Assembly: GCF_903828115.1 (NCBI RefSeq)
Contig: NZ_CAIKKU010000468.1
Span: 1 to 34,250 of the forward strand
Direction of reading: 5' to 3'
From: an uncultured Thiodictyon sp.
GTDB taxonomy: Bacteria; Pseudomonadota; Gammaproteobacteria; Chromatiales; Chromatiaceae
Length of the DNA: 34,250 bases
Shown in pieces: positions 23,376 through 32,356 of this stretch. Numbering within the stretch: position 1 is the stretch's first letter; each line of letters opens with the position of its first letter. The notes beneath the pieces are model-generated. The model saw nothing but the letters and a program-made list of their open reading frames with translations. It ran no database searches and was not told where the DNA came from. A program made the position numbers and the translations under genes.

Positions 23376-26300
23376 TGGATTTTCGACTGCTGCGACTCAT
23401 CCTGATCGACTCCTACAGCCCCGGACGGGTGGTGGAGTTTCCGGTCGTGGGTGGGGCCGTGCTCACCGGGCGCAACGGGCGGGGCAAGACGACCCTACTG
23501 CAGCTCGTGCCCATCTTCTATGGCGAGAACCCGGCGCGCATCGTCGGCACCGAGACCAATCGCCTCAACTTCAACGGCTACTACCTGCCACGCCTCACCT
23601 CCTACATCGTCTTCGAGTACCAGCGCCGGGATCAGGTGTGCCTGGTCGTCCTGCACGCCAGTGAGCAGGGCGGGGAGCGACGCTATCGGTTCGTCCGTTC
23701 GCCCTACCGGCCGGACCTCTTCCTGCTGCCCGACGGCTGCAACATCCTGCAGGCCCCGGATCTGCGCCGGCACTTCAACCTCAAGCGCGTCATCCACAGC
23801 GAGGCGATCGCCGCGGTCAGCGAGTACCGCGCCATCGTCCAGGGCAAGGCCGGCAGCGGCAAGGCCGGGCAGCGCCAGCGCGCCCTGGTGGCGGAGTATG
23901 CGTGCGTCGGTGCCGGTCATCACCTTACCCATATCGAGAAGATCGTCAGCGGTATGTTCCTGCGCCGCACCGATTTTCAGGATCTGCAGCGGATGGTGGT
24001 TTCTTGCATCGCCGAGGGTGATGCTGAGATTGCCCTGACCGCGGAACGGCGCAAGATCGCCTCCTGGCCCGACCATTACAGTGCCTACAGCCGGGCCATG
24101 GAGGAGGGCGGGCGCAGGGCCGAGGCCGTGGAGGCGGAAACCCGCCTCCGCACCGTAGAGGCAGAACTCGGCCGCATCCACGCGCGGGTGCTGCACCTCC
24201 TGGCCCAGCAGGAGGCGAACGTCGCGGAGAATCGCCGGCAGCGGACGCAGCAGGCGGTTCAGGCCCACGAGGAGGAGCAGGCACACCACCAGAGCACCGA
24301 GGGGATGCGCATCCGCCAGGAGCGCGCCGGGCGCGAGGCCAAGGACCAGGAGGCCCGGGTCGGCGCCTTGGACGAGCAACAGGCCGCGTGGCTGCGCCGC
24401 GACCTCGTGGCCAAGGCCGCACTGCTTGCATGCGAGCCCGAGGTGCGCGAACGCCTGGGCGGGTTGCAGCGGCGCCGTGAGGCGCTGCTCGGCGAGCAGG
24501 AGACCATCTCGCTTCGGTATGAGCGCCTGCTGAACGACCTGGACAGCCGCCACACTCGGGTGGAGAGCGGTGCGGCACAGGCCCGCACCACCCTGTTCCA
24601 GGGGTTCGAGCCCCGCTTTGCGGCCTTCGACGCCGATGCGCGCACGGACCTCGCCGCCCTGCGGGAGGCCCACGGGACTGAGCGTCAGGCCCTTGATGTG
24701 AGCTTACAGGCGGGTCTCGAGCGCAAGGGCGAATACAGCCAATTGGTGCGCGCCCCCCAGCCGGACCCCGCCCTGGTCAAGCTGCGTGACGGCAAGCAAG
24801 CGGCCCTCGAAGTCCTCGGCGCGGCCCTCGAGGCAGCCGAGCGGACGCTACAGGAAGGGCAGGGGGTCCTCGACCAGGCCAAGTTGGCACATCAGGAGCA
24901 CGAGGGCCGGCTGCAACGCCTGCGCCAGCAGTCCGAGGAGCTTGAACGTCGGCGCCAGACGCGCCTGCTCCAGCAAAGCCCGGGGGAGGGGACCCTGCTG
25001 CACTTCCTGCGCACCCGCCGGCCCGATTGGGTTTTCGACATCGCCCGGGTGGTGCGCGAGGACCTGCTGGTCCGCACGGACCTGGACCCCGAGCCGCTTG
25101 AGGTCGTGCCGGCCCTCTACGGGGTCGGACTCGATCTGACCCAGGTCGACGCCCACCTGGCCGCGGACGAGGAGGGCCTGCGCCGCGCGATTGCGGACAT
25201 CGAGACCCAGCGTGCCACCCTCGAGACCCAGCGGACCCGGGCCAAGGAAGACCTGGCAACCTGTGAGCAGGCGCGTCGGCAGGCGGACGAGCGCCTGACG
25301 CTGGCCCGCGCCGAGCGGCAACAGGCCGATACCCGGCTCGCCGGCGCGCGGGCGGAGTTGCAGGCGGCGCAGCGCCAGGTCGAGCAAAGCCGCAACGAGG
25401 CCGCGGAGCGCGCAAGCGCCCGGCTTAAGGAACTGGAGCAGACCGTGGCCGCCCTCCAGGGTGAGCTGCGCGCCCTGGATGAGCGCCACCGATCGTCGGT
25501 CAGTGCCCGCGAGGACCGTCTTGTCCAGGACCGCCGTGCCCTGGAAGCCGAGCGCGCGGCGGCCATCGCGACCCACGACCAAGTCCAGGCCGAGCGGCGC
25601 ACCCGCCAGGCCGAGGAGCGGGCCGCGATCGTGGGCGAGCGTGACCGGGCACTCGGCGTCGCCGGCGTCGACACCGGCGCGCTGAAACGCCTGGAGCAGG
25701 AAATCGAAGCCGCCGACCGGCAGCTCGCCCGGATCGATCAGTCCCGCACCGAGGTCAGCCAATGGCGGCTCTGGCAGGACCACGACTGGCCGCGGCGCGA
25801 CGAGCACACCCGCGCCGCTCAGGCGGCGCGGGCCCTGGAGTCCGCTGCGAGCGCGGACCTGACCGCCGAGGAAAGACGCTGGAAGGCGCGCGCGGTCGCG
25901 CACGCGGCCGCCCTCAAGCGCCTGGACCGCGAGCACGAGCGGCTGGAGCGGGACCTGAGCGTGGTGCGTGGGCGCCTGGACAGCTTCCGCGCCTACCCAC
26001 CCGACCCCCAGGTGCAGGCCGAGCCCTATGATCCGGGCTGGACCCTGGAGGCACTGGCCGCCCAGGCCAACACCAACCAAAGCGAGGCCGCGGCCCTCGC
26101 GCAGTCCATCGGCCGACTCATCGAGCGGATCAAGCGCGGCTTCAGCGCCCAACGCGACACTCCGCCGGACCAATTCTACGAGACCCACCGCGCGGCCTTG
26201 GGTCCCGACGCCCCGGCGCGCCTCTGGCTGCCGGTCTTCAACGCCTGGTTCGACCAGGAGCACGACGCCTACCGACGCACCCTGGCGGTTGAGGCCAATC

Positions 26301-27070
26301 AAATCGCCGGCGCCATCGTCGCCTTCCACCGCGACATGGATGCCTTCCACCGCAAGGTCGCCCAGTTCAACCGCGAACTTCAGCAGAGCCTGGACGAGAA
26401 CCTGGGCTTCGAGAGCGTCTCGCGCGTCACCGTCGAGGTCAAGTCGGCAATCCGAGAACTCGAATACTGGGGGCCGGTCGAGGCGATGGCGGAGGATCAT
26501 CGCGCCTGGCTGCGCCTGGAGGGCCAGGACCTGCCGCCCCCCGAGTTCGCGGCCACCCTGCGGACGCTCCTCGACCATTGGGAGATTCGCGAGGGCATCC
26601 GCGCCGCCCTGCCGAGCCTGATCCGCATCCAGGGTGAGGTGGTCGAGAACGGTCAGGTCCGTACCTTCCGCAAGGCCGCCGACCTGGAGCGGGTCTCCTC
26701 CAACGGTCTGTCCTACCTGATCCTGTGTGTCATCTTCATCGCATTCATCAACCGTATCCGGCGCCAGGCATCGGTGGAGGTCGTGTGGGCGCTTGACGAA
26801 CTCAAGGATCTGGACATCGGCAACATCGAGGCCCTGCTGGCGATCCTGAAACGCAACGCCATCACGCTCGTCTCCGCCTTCCCGGACCCGGATGCAGAGG
26901 TCCTGGCGCTCTTCCGTCACCGGTTCAGCGTGGAGGAGGGGCGGCGGCTCGTGGAGGCGCGGGTGCTGGATACGGACGACGGCGGTTGCGCGTCCCAACC
27001 AGGGCCCGGTCACGACGCAGACCCAGCCGCTGCGCACGCCGCCGAGGTGAGGGTGACCACCGATGTTTGA
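23375..27070 (+). CDS. jetC: SMC/MukB-like ATPase of a Wadjet-type system (JetC/MksB-like)
   Basis: The 1231-aa protein opens MDFRLLRLILIDSYSPGRVV and has Walker A GRNGRGKT (32-39). A very long Glu/Arg/Gln/Ala-rich coiled coil fills about residues 220-900. At the C-terminal end are an ABC signature-like SSNGLSYL (from 1108) and Walker B VVWALDEL (D1141, E1142), then TLVSAFPDP. Walker A and B at opposite ends of a long coiled coil define the SMC fold. The early YG segment and the C-terminal motif are like MukB/MksB/JetC rather than canonical Smc. In Wadjet the SMC motor extrudes DNA loops and detects small circular plasmids. It overlaps brxHI by one base and jetB by eight. Confidence 0.87.
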   Translation: MDFRLLRLILIDSYSPGRVVEFPVVGGAVLTGRNGRGKTTLLQLVPIFYGENPARIVGTETNRLNFNGYYLPRLTSYIVFEYQRRDQVCLVVLHASEQGGERRYRFVRSPYRPDLFLLPDGCNILQAPDLRRHFNLKRVIHSEAIAAVSEYRAIVQGKAGSGKAGQRQRALVAEYACVGAGHHLTHIEKIVSGMFLRRTDFQDLQRMVVSCIAEGDAEIALTAERRKIASWPDHYSAYSRAMEEGGRRAEAVEAETRLRTVEAELGRIHARVLHLLAQQEANVAENRRQRTQQAVQAHEEEQAHHQSTEGMRIRQERAGREAKDQEARVGALDEQQAAWLRRDLVAKAALLACEPEVRERLGGLQRRREALLGEQETISLRYERLLNDLDSRHTRVESGAAQARTTLFQGFEPRFAAFDADARTDLAALREAHGTERQALDVSLQAGLERKGEYSQLVRAPQPDPALVKLRDGKQAALEVLGAALEAAERTLQEGQGVLDQAKLAHQEHEGRLQRLRQQSEELERRRQTRLLQQSPGEGTLLHFLRTRRPDWVFDIARVVREDLLVRTDLDPEPLEVVPALYGVGLDLTQVDAHLAADEEGLRRAIADIETQRATLETQRTRAKEDLATCEQARRQADERLTLARAERQQADTRLAGARAELQAAQRQVEQSRNEAAERASARLKELEQTVAALQGELRALDERHRSSVSAREDRLVQDRRALEAERAAAIATHDQVQAERRTRQAEERAAIVGERDRALGVAGVDTGALKRLEQEIEAADRQLARIDQSRTEVSQWRLWQDHDWPRRDEHTRAAQAARALESAASADLTAEERRWKARAVAHAAALKRLDREHERLERDLSVVRGRLDSFRAYPPDPQVQAEPYDPGWTLEALAAQANTNQSEAAALAQSIGRLIERIKRGFSAQRDTPPDQFYETHRAALGPDAPARLWLPVFNAWFDQEHDAYRRTLAVEANQIAGAIVAFHRDMDAFHRKVAQFNRELQQSLDENLGFESVSRVTVEVKSAIRELEYWGPVEAMAEDHRAWLRLEGQDLPPPEFAATLRTLLDHWEIREGIRAALPSLIRIQGEVVENGQVRTFRKAADLERVSSNGLSYLILCVIFIAFINRIRRQASVEVVWALDELKDLDIGNIEALLAILKRNAITLVSAFPDPDAEVLALFRHRFSVEEGRRLVEARVLDTDDGGCASQPGPGHDADPAAAHAAEVRVTTDV

Positions 27071-27719
27071 GCAAACCCTGACGCTGCTGCTCGGCGGCGA
27101 GTTCATCTGCGCCATCCGTTATCCGGACGCTTGGCGCTTCTTGGAGGACGAGAGTCAACGCCAGGACGCCGCGGCCTTCCTCGCCCGGCTCGGTCGGCGG
27201 CTGGCCCGCACCCGCCAGGGTGGGGCTTGGTTCGCGGCCTACATCCAGGTCGGGGCCGAGGAGCGCCGGGCGATGCGCGAGGGCTTCGCCGATATCAAGC
27301 ACAACCTGCGATTCCTGGTCGGCTTCTTCGTGCACCTGATGCAGGCCCTGCGCCAGGACCAGTTCCTGGCTCCCGGTAGCCTCATCGAATCCAATCGGCT
27401 GATCGCCGCCATTGACGAGAATCCCAACCTGCGCATTGAACTCCAAGCCCTGGCCGGCCTGGGCAAGGGGCCGACCGGCGACGGCACCCTGCGCGGGACC
27501 CTGGAGCGGCTCCTGAAGAAGCTCACCGACGACGGCTATCTGATGCTGGCCAACCCGGAGCGCGAGATCTACGAGGTAACCGGTAAGATCGAGTATCTGC
27601 AAGAGGTGGTCGACTTCCTGATGGCCTACCAGTCGATCCCGGACGAGGTCCCCGAGGGCAGTGGCGACGAGGGCGCGGACTGGACCGAGGGGGCTGGACG
27701 GCAGGGGACCCTCCTGTGA
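27063..27719 (+). CDS. jetB: MukE/JetB-like winged-helix subunit of the SMC complex
   Basis: The 218-aa protein starts MFEQTLTLLLGGEFICAIRY and contains GTLRGTLERLLKKLTDDGYL followed by MLANPEREIYEVTGKIEYL, a winged-helix pattern seen in MukE/MksE/JetB proteins (DUF4194 type). JetB dimers bind the kleisin in condensin-like Wadjet complexes. The size fits the family (about 200-250 aa). Its start lies eight bases inside jetC, and its stop overlaps the GTG of the next gene (27716-27719). Identification depends partly on its position between an SMC gene and a kleisin-like gene. Confidence 0.78.
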   Translation: MFEQTLTLLLGGEFICAIRYPDAWRFLEDESQRQDAAAFLARLGRRLARTRQGGAWFAAYIQVGAEERRAMREGFADIKHNLRFLVGFFVHLMQALRQDQFLAPGSLIESNRLIAAIDENPNLRIELQALAGLGKGPTGDGTLRGTLERLLKKLTDDGYLMLANPEREIYEVTGKIEYLQEVVDFLMAYQSIPDEVPEGSGDEGADWTEGAGRQGTLL

Positions 27720-28978
27720 GCCGTAGCGACGACCTGGTCATCGCCTATCTGGAAACCCTGCACCGCCAGCGGGCCATCGTCGCCGCGGCCTATCACCAAG
27801 GGCGGATCGATGGTGCGGACGAGCCGGCGACCCCGCGCGGACTCCAGGAACTGCGCCGCCACCGCGCCCTGGTGCCACTCGCGGAGGACGCCTTTCGGCT
27901 TGCCTCTTCACTGACCCGGCATCTGGACGAGGTGCTCCAGAAGGAGCATCTCTTTGCCGCCCTCGGCGGCAATGTCGCCGATCTGGCCGCGCGCCTGCCG
28001 CTCTTGGTCGACGAGGCGGTCAAGGCCCACCTGGAGGGGCGCACCGAGGACCTGGACGGCTACGCCGATGCCTTCAACAGCGCCGTCTTCGACTTGGCCG
28101 ACCATATCGACGGTGCGCTTGCGACCTTGCGGATGCTGGTTGACACCCGCTTCGCCAGCGTGCGTACCCTGGCCGAAAAACAGCGCCAGAACACCTGGTA
28201 CATCGGTCGGGCCGAGCGTCTGGGGGAGGCGATCAAAGCGCTCCAGGGCGGCGGACTCATGGATCGCTTCGAGGAGGAGCCCGCCGCCGCGGCGGCGCTG
28301 CTGCCGGCCTTTCGTGGCCAACTCTGGGCGCGCTTGCCGCAATGGCGGGAGTCCCTGCTCGACATCACCGAGATCCTCAAAGCCTATCTCTACCGGCTGC
28401 GCCAGGTCGAGCCCGCGGGGCGTCGGTTGCGCGCCTTCAACCTGTTCCTCAAGCGCAATCCCGATTATGCCGTCCCGGACCTCGAGGAACTCACCGAGCC
28501 GCCCCTGTGGGTAACCCGGGCGGCGGCGTTGCGCGTCACTGCCCATCCCGATCTGCTGGACGGCGCCACCAGCGAGGCCCTGATCGAGGTCGCCGCCCGG
28601 CTGCCGCCGAGCCCCACGGCCATCAAACGCCAGCCCAAGATCGGCACCCTGAGCCCCGGCGCCGACCTGGAGTCGCGGGTCTTCACGCTCGCGCCCCGGC
28701 CCTACCAATTGGCCTTGCGCCGGCTCCTCGCTGAGGTCCCGCAAGACGGCGCGCCCCTGTCGGTGCTGGCGTGGAAGCGGGGGCATCCAGAGTACGCGGA
28801 CCTGCCGGAGCCCATCTGGTTGCACTGCGTCCTCTACGAGGTGACCCTGGCGCGGCGACGCACCGGGCATCTGCGCTTCGAGCGCCTGGAATTGCCGCCG
28901 CCCCATGTCCTCTCGGGCAACATCGTGGTATGCGATGTCCTGGTACGGCGAACCCCGGGAGCGATGAGTGATTCATGA
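27716..28978 (+). CDS. jetA: Kleisin-like subunit (JetA/MksF-like)
   Basis: The 420-aa protein is largely helical, with an N-terminal helical bundle (residues about 1-130), a middle helical region including RQNTWYIGRAERLGEAIKAL, and a C-terminal part (about 320-410, RPYQLALRRLLAEVPQDGAP) that may be a winged helix contacting the SMC head. This layout and its place among jetC, jetB and jetD suggest the kleisin JetA/MksF. It is somewhat short for JetA (often about 480-500 aa). Sequence identity to known JetA is not obvious to me, so this call leans on context. It starts at GTG within the jetB stop, and its stop overlaps the jetD start. Confidence 0.68.
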   Translation: MSRSDDLVIAYLETLHRQRAIVAAAYHQGRIDGADEPATPRGLQELRRHRALVPLAEDAFRLASSLTRHLDEVLQKEHLFAALGGNVADLAARLPLLVDEAVKAHLEGRTEDLDGYADAFNSAVFDLADHIDGALATLRMLVDTRFASVRTLAEKQRQNTWYIGRAERLGEAIKALQGGGLMDRFEEEPAAAAALLPAFRGQLWARLPQWRESLLDITEILKAYLYRLRQVEPAGRRLRAFNLFLKRNPDYAVPDLEELTEPPLWVTRAAALRVTAHPDLLDGATSEALIEVAARLPPSPTAIKRQPKIGTLSPGADLESRVFTLAPRPYQLALRRLLAEVPQDGAPLSVLAWKRGHPEYADLPEPIWLHCVLYEVTLARRRTGHLRFERLELPPPHVLSGNIVVCDVLVRRTPGAMSDS

Positions 28979-29898
28979 GCACCCTGGACAAACTGACCGT
29001 GCGCGCCCTATTGCGCATCCTGCACGCGCCCGGCGAGCGCTTTGCCGGGCGCCGGGTCCTTAAGACCTTCAGCGACGACTATCGCATCGGTCGCACCAAG
29101 GGGACCGCGGTCCTGTTCGAGTCGCACGACAAGGCGCGCATCCGCGAGTTGCTCTGCGCCGAGGGCATCGACCCCGCCACCGATCCGGCGGCCTGGGATG
29201 GCCTCACCCGAGCAGCAGCCGCGCACCTAGGGCCGGACGAGAAATTCACGTCCAGCGCCGTCAAGCGCATCCGGGTCGCCATCAAGACCCTGCCGGGACG
29301 GCCCCTGAACCTGGACGGCCGCGCCCTGATCCTCCCGCCCACCTGTCACCTGGATGTCGAAGGCCCCGCGGTCGCAGGCTTGCTCGCCCACCGCAGCGTT
29401 CTGCTGGTCGAGAACTGGGAATGCTTCAATCGCATCCACGACGCCGTCCTGGATCTCAGCCCGGCAGGGGAGAACCCACTGGTGGTGTGGCGGGGCGACG
29501 CCTCCGGTACCCGTGTGGACCATGCCCTGGGGTTGCTGAAGGCGCTGGATGTCCCGGTCTGGGCCTTCGTGGATTACGACCCCGCGGGGCTCTTGATTGC
29601 TGACGCGCTGCCGCACCTGGCCGGCTTGATCGCCCCGGGGGCGGAGCAGTTGGAACGGGACCTCGCCCGGGGCTTGCCGGGACGCTACCAGATCCAGCTC
29701 CCGATGGCCATTGCAGCCCTGGACGCCACGACGAGCGAGCCGGTGCGCAGTCTCTGGACCATCATCCGGCGCCACGGCCGGGCGTTGCCGCAAGAACGCT
29801 ACCTGAGCGAGTCCGTCACGGCCGACGAAACGCTCGGTGCCGATACGCTCGGAGAGACAAATCTCCCGAATGGATTTGCTGTAAACACCGGGGTCTAA
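28975..29898 (+). CDS. jetD: Toprim-domain nuclease subunit (JetD/MksG-like)
   Basis: The 307-aa protein has a Toprim-like core: SVLLVENWECF with the conserved Glu (E146), a middle strand PLVVWRGDASG, and WAFVDYDPAGLLIADAL with D200 and D202. These residues would coordinate metal in a topoisomerase VI-like nuclease. JetD cleaves plasmid DNA after loop extrusion by JetABC. The N-terminal 140 residues, including a helix-rich LDKLTVRALLRILH start, take the place of the longer arm domain of typical JetD (about 380-400 aa), so this is a compact version. The gene ends the operon. Its last 25 residues (TADETLGADTLGETNLPNGF) are unlike a folded domain and may be a recently acquired tail. Confidence 0.78.
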   Translation: MSTLDKLTVRALLRILHAPGERFAGRRVLKTFSDDYRIGRTKGTAVLFESHDKARIRELLCAEGIDPATDPAAWDGLTRAAAAHLGPDEKFTSSAVKRIRVAIKTLPGRPLNLDGRALILPPTCHLDVEGPAVAGLLAHRSVLLVENWECFNRIHDAVLDLSPAGENPLVVWRGDASGTRVDHALGLLKALDVPVWAFVDYDPAGLLIADALPHLAGLIAPGAEQLERDLARGLPGRYQIQLPMAIAALDATTSEPVRSLWTIIRRHGRALPQERYLSESVTADETLGADTLGETNLPNGFAVNTGV

Positions 29899-30056
29899 GG
29901 TGCAATGAAACAGAAAATCTCTTTAAATTAGGCTTACATGGCAACGGCCGATAATGCATATATATGTCGTTTTTTACTGTGAAACTGGCACAAACCAGCG
30001 CGCGGGTCAGGGGCGTCAATTGCCCGCGGGCGTGAGCCGCACCGCGGATTTGTGAA

Positions 30057-30081
30057 GAGCGGGGGCCTCGCGCCCCCGCTC
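30057..30081. terminator. GC-rich hairpin between convergent jetD and lruC ends
   Basis: GAGCGGGGGC (30057-30066) and GCCCCCGCTC (30072-30081) form a perfect 10-bp stem with a 5-nt loop. It lies downstream of both convergent transcription units, 59 nt past the lruC stop on the minus strand. No T-tract follows on either strand, so termination would be imperfect or Rho-aided. The preceding stretch 29899-30000 is AT-rich with no gene. Confidence 0.5.
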
Positions 30082-30140
30082 CCCAAGCCCCCGGGGCACC
30101 TCACCCCAGCGCCTACGCAACCCCGTTGCCGCTGCGCTCC

Positions 30141-31790
30141 TTACTGCGGGAAGGCCAGCGCCTCGACCAGCTTGCTGACATACCAGTCATTGGCGACCTG
30201 ACCGCCGCTGGCGGCCCAGGTGGCCAAGTTCGGATAGGTCCGGGCGACGTTGTTCCACTCCGTGGGATAGCGCCAGGTCTCCGGCACGTCCAGGGCCCAG
30301 GGCTCGTTGGCGCCGGTGCGGTAATAGCGGCCCTGGGCCGGGTTGGAGGTGTCGTCCAGGGTGCCGAACAGCTTGAGGTTGGCCTTGGCGGTCGGCGGAT
30401 GGTCGACCAGGTGCACCTCCAGGCCCCGCTGCGTGGTGCGGTAGATGAACGGGTTGAAGGGGGCCGCGCCGAGCTGCGCCGCGGTCACCGGCTGTTTGAA
30501 GTGGATATTGAGCTCCATCGGCACCGCCGCGGTGCGCGCGCACTTGACCACGGTGTTCATCATCGAGCAGGGGAAGGGCTGCCCGGTGTTGGTCAGGGTC
30601 GTGACGTTGGGCGACAGGATGAACACCGCCTCGGTCTGACCAGCCTCCATCGGCAGCGCCACCGCGGCCTTATTGTTGATGCTCAGGGTAGCCGCGTCGA
30701 TGGCGTCACGGCTCAGCCCCGCAAGGTGCAGACCGAAGCCGTTGTCGGAGCCCGCACCGCGCGCCCGGATTTCATACATCAGCTTCAGGTCGACGATCTC
30801 GTTCTTGGCGTTCAGGGTCTCGACCGCCCGGTAGGCGACCACCAGGTCGTTCATGTCGAAGTCGCCCTTCTTCGGCCACAGGTCCTCGAACGCCAGCGAG
30901 CCGAAGCCGGTGGCGCTCGGGTAGAAGCGCCGTCCCGCCTGCTTCGGGTCTTGCGGGAAGGCGTCCAGGACGTCGGGGATGTCGTCGTCGTCACTGTCCA
31001 CCACCTCCTCCTTGACCAGGGCCTGCACCTTGCTGCGATCCACCGCGGAGAAGGGGGTCACCTGGATGGCGATCACCACGTCATTAAAATCGTTGTCAGA
31101 TTCCCCTTCCGCCGAGCGATTCATGTCCTCGACGCGCAGCAGCAGCAGCCCGTCCTCGGGCTTGGACAGCAACACCGTGTGCGCGTTGAGGTTGGGCACC
31201 GCGGCGGTCGGCTTTTCCGGGTTGAGGTCCTTGAGTGAGGTGAAGATGGCGTTGGCCGACTGGTTGGGGTTGACCGCCTTGCCGTTCCAGCCGTCGCCGA
31301 CGATGGTGAAGCCGACCGCGCTGCCGGCCTTGAACTTGCCGAGCTTCACGCCATCGCCATAGCGCATCGCCCCTTGCGGGGGGAGCGAAAAGTTGGGGAA
31401 CAGGATCTTGGTCTTGAGCTCCCCGGGCGTCTTGGGCTTGTTGCCCGGGTCGTAGGTGAAAAACCCGACCGAGTTGCGGTAGCCGGCGCCCTCGTCGAGA
31501 AACACCACCGTGATCTCGGCGTCTTCGAGCAGCACCACGTTCGCCCCCGGGTCGTCGATGATGAGCTTGGGGTCGTTCTCCTGGATGTCGAGGCGTTCCG
31601 GCAGCCGTTTGCGGATGTCGCCCAGCAGGCTGCTGGGGAGCTTGGCACTCAGATCCACCAGCGTGCTGGGGACGCCGCGCTCGTCGTAGGTGTCGACATA
31701 CTGCCAGGTGGTTACCGCGTGACTGGGGGAAGCCACCGCGGTGAGCGCCAGCGCGGCCACGGAAGGGGCAAGGAGGTGACGGTAACGCAT
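30141..31790 (-). CDS. Secreted LruC-domain / DUF4114 protein
   Basis: The 549-aa protein has a signal peptide (MRYRHLLAPSVAALALTAVA, cleavage likely after SHA at 25). Residues about 90-245 resemble DUF4114, ending VEDMNRSAEGESDNDFNDVV (220-239). An acidic calcium-type spacer DSDDDDIPDVLDAFPQDP follows (265-282), then the LruC signature LAFEDLWPKKGDFDMNDLV (299-317) starting a C-terminal LruC domain. Proteins of this type are exported and may be matrix or surface components; no enzymatic role is known. No lipobox, PEP-CTERM or other sorting tail is visible. It is the last gene of a three-gene minus-strand set, 79 nt after the preceding gene, and is unrelated to the defence operon it faces. 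Confidence 0.88.
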   Translation of the reverse strand: MRYRHLLAPSVAALALTAVASPSHAVTTWQYVDTYDERGVPSTLVDLSAKLPSSLLGDIRKRLPERLDIQENDPKLIIDDPGANVVLLEDAEITVVFLDEGAGYRNSVGFFTYDPGNKPKTPGELKTKILFPNFSLPPQGAMRYGDGVKLGKFKAGSAVGFTIVGDGWNGKAVNPNQSANAIFTSLKDLNPEKPTAAVPNLNAHTVLLSKPEDGLLLLRVEDMNRSAEGESDNDFNDVVIAIQVTPFSAVDRSKVQALVKEEVVDSDDDDIPDVLDAFPQDPKQAGRRFYPSATGFGSLAFEDLWPKKGDFDMNDLVVAYRAVETLNAKNEIVDLKLMYEIRARGAGSDNGFGLHLAGLSRDAIDAATLSINNKAAVALPMEAGQTEAVFILSPNVTTLTNTGQPFPCSMMNTVVKCARTAAVPMELNIHFKQPVTAAQLGAAPFNPFIYRTTQRGLEVHLVDHPPTAKANLKLFGTLDDTSNPAQGRYYRTGANEPWALDVPETWRYPTEWNNVARTYPNLATWAASGGQVANDWYVSKLVEALAFPQ

Positions 31791-31869
31791 GGATGATGCC
31801 TGCGGTGAAGAGGATTGAAACGTGGCGCTGGTCGCGCCGGCGGGCGTCCGGGGAGGGCCGGGCGGGGCC

Positions 31870-32325
31870 TTACTCGGCCACTTGGCCGAACTGCACCATC
31901 ACCGTGTCGCTGCCCGAGGCGATGCTGACGCCCGCCTGGTCGGTGTGCAGGTGGATGCTGACGCCGCGCTCACTGTTGAGCCACAGGTCGTTGCTGCTGA
32001 CCTCGGCGGTCGGGGCGTCCGCCAGCTCGCTGACAAAGGGGCCTTCCAGGTCGGCAACGTCGGTGAGCCCGAGGACCTCACCGGTGACGCTCGCCTTGAC
32101 CCCCTTGGCCCCGCCCACGCCCAGGCCGTTGAGCAGGACCTCGTAGGTCTGGCCCTGGTAGCTCAGGATGGCTTGGCCCAAGGGGGCGCCGCCGCCATCG
32201 GCCAGGGTCAACGGGGCAAAGGCGATCAGGGCGGTCTCCGCGGCCGCGGCGCGGGCGGCACCGGCGCCGAGCAGCAGTGCCAGGACGGCACCGGCCAGCG
32301 GTGTCAGGGGGCGGTTTCTCAGCAT
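31870..32325 (-). CDS. Small secreted protein of unknown function
   Basis: The 151-aa product has an N-terminal signal peptide (LAGAVLALLLGAGAARAAAA, cleavage after about residue 26) and a mature part rich in beta-type sequence (FAPLTLADGGGAPLGQAILS, then YEVLLNGLGVGGAKGVKASV). GGGAG 9 nt before the ATG supports this start. I do not recognise the family. Glycine-rich, short and exported, it may be a small adhesin-like or matrix protein acting with the LruC protein encoded next. It starts 31 nt after the preceding gene, so the two are probably co-transcribed. Confidence 0.75.
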   Translation of the reverse strand: MLRNRPLTPLAGAVLALLLGAGAARAAAAETALIAFAPLTLADGGGAPLGQAILSYQGQTYEVLLNGLGVGGAKGVKASVTGEVLGLTDVADLEGPFVSELADAPTAEVSSNDLWLNSERGVSIHLHTDQAGVSIASGSDTVMVQFGQVAE

Positions 32326-32356
32326 GGCGTGTGTCTCCCAAAGGGTCCGTAAACGA

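Noticed and set aside
24848-27115. Minus-strand ORF of 755 codons opposite jetC
   Set aside because: It is the antisense shadow of the Arg/Glu/Gln-rich coiled coil in high-GC DNA; no domain motif, no ribosome site, and it covers a clear SMC gene.
29899-30000. AT-rich stretch after jetD considered as a promoter or intrinsic terminator
   Set aside because: CATATATATG followed by a T-run is a weak stem; there is no downstream plus-strand gene for a promoter to serve. Not strong enough to annotate.
30126-31238. Plus-strand ORF of 370 codons opposite the LruC gene
   Set aside because: The minus strand has a signal peptide and the LruC and DUF4114 signatures; the plus frame is compositionally a shadow.
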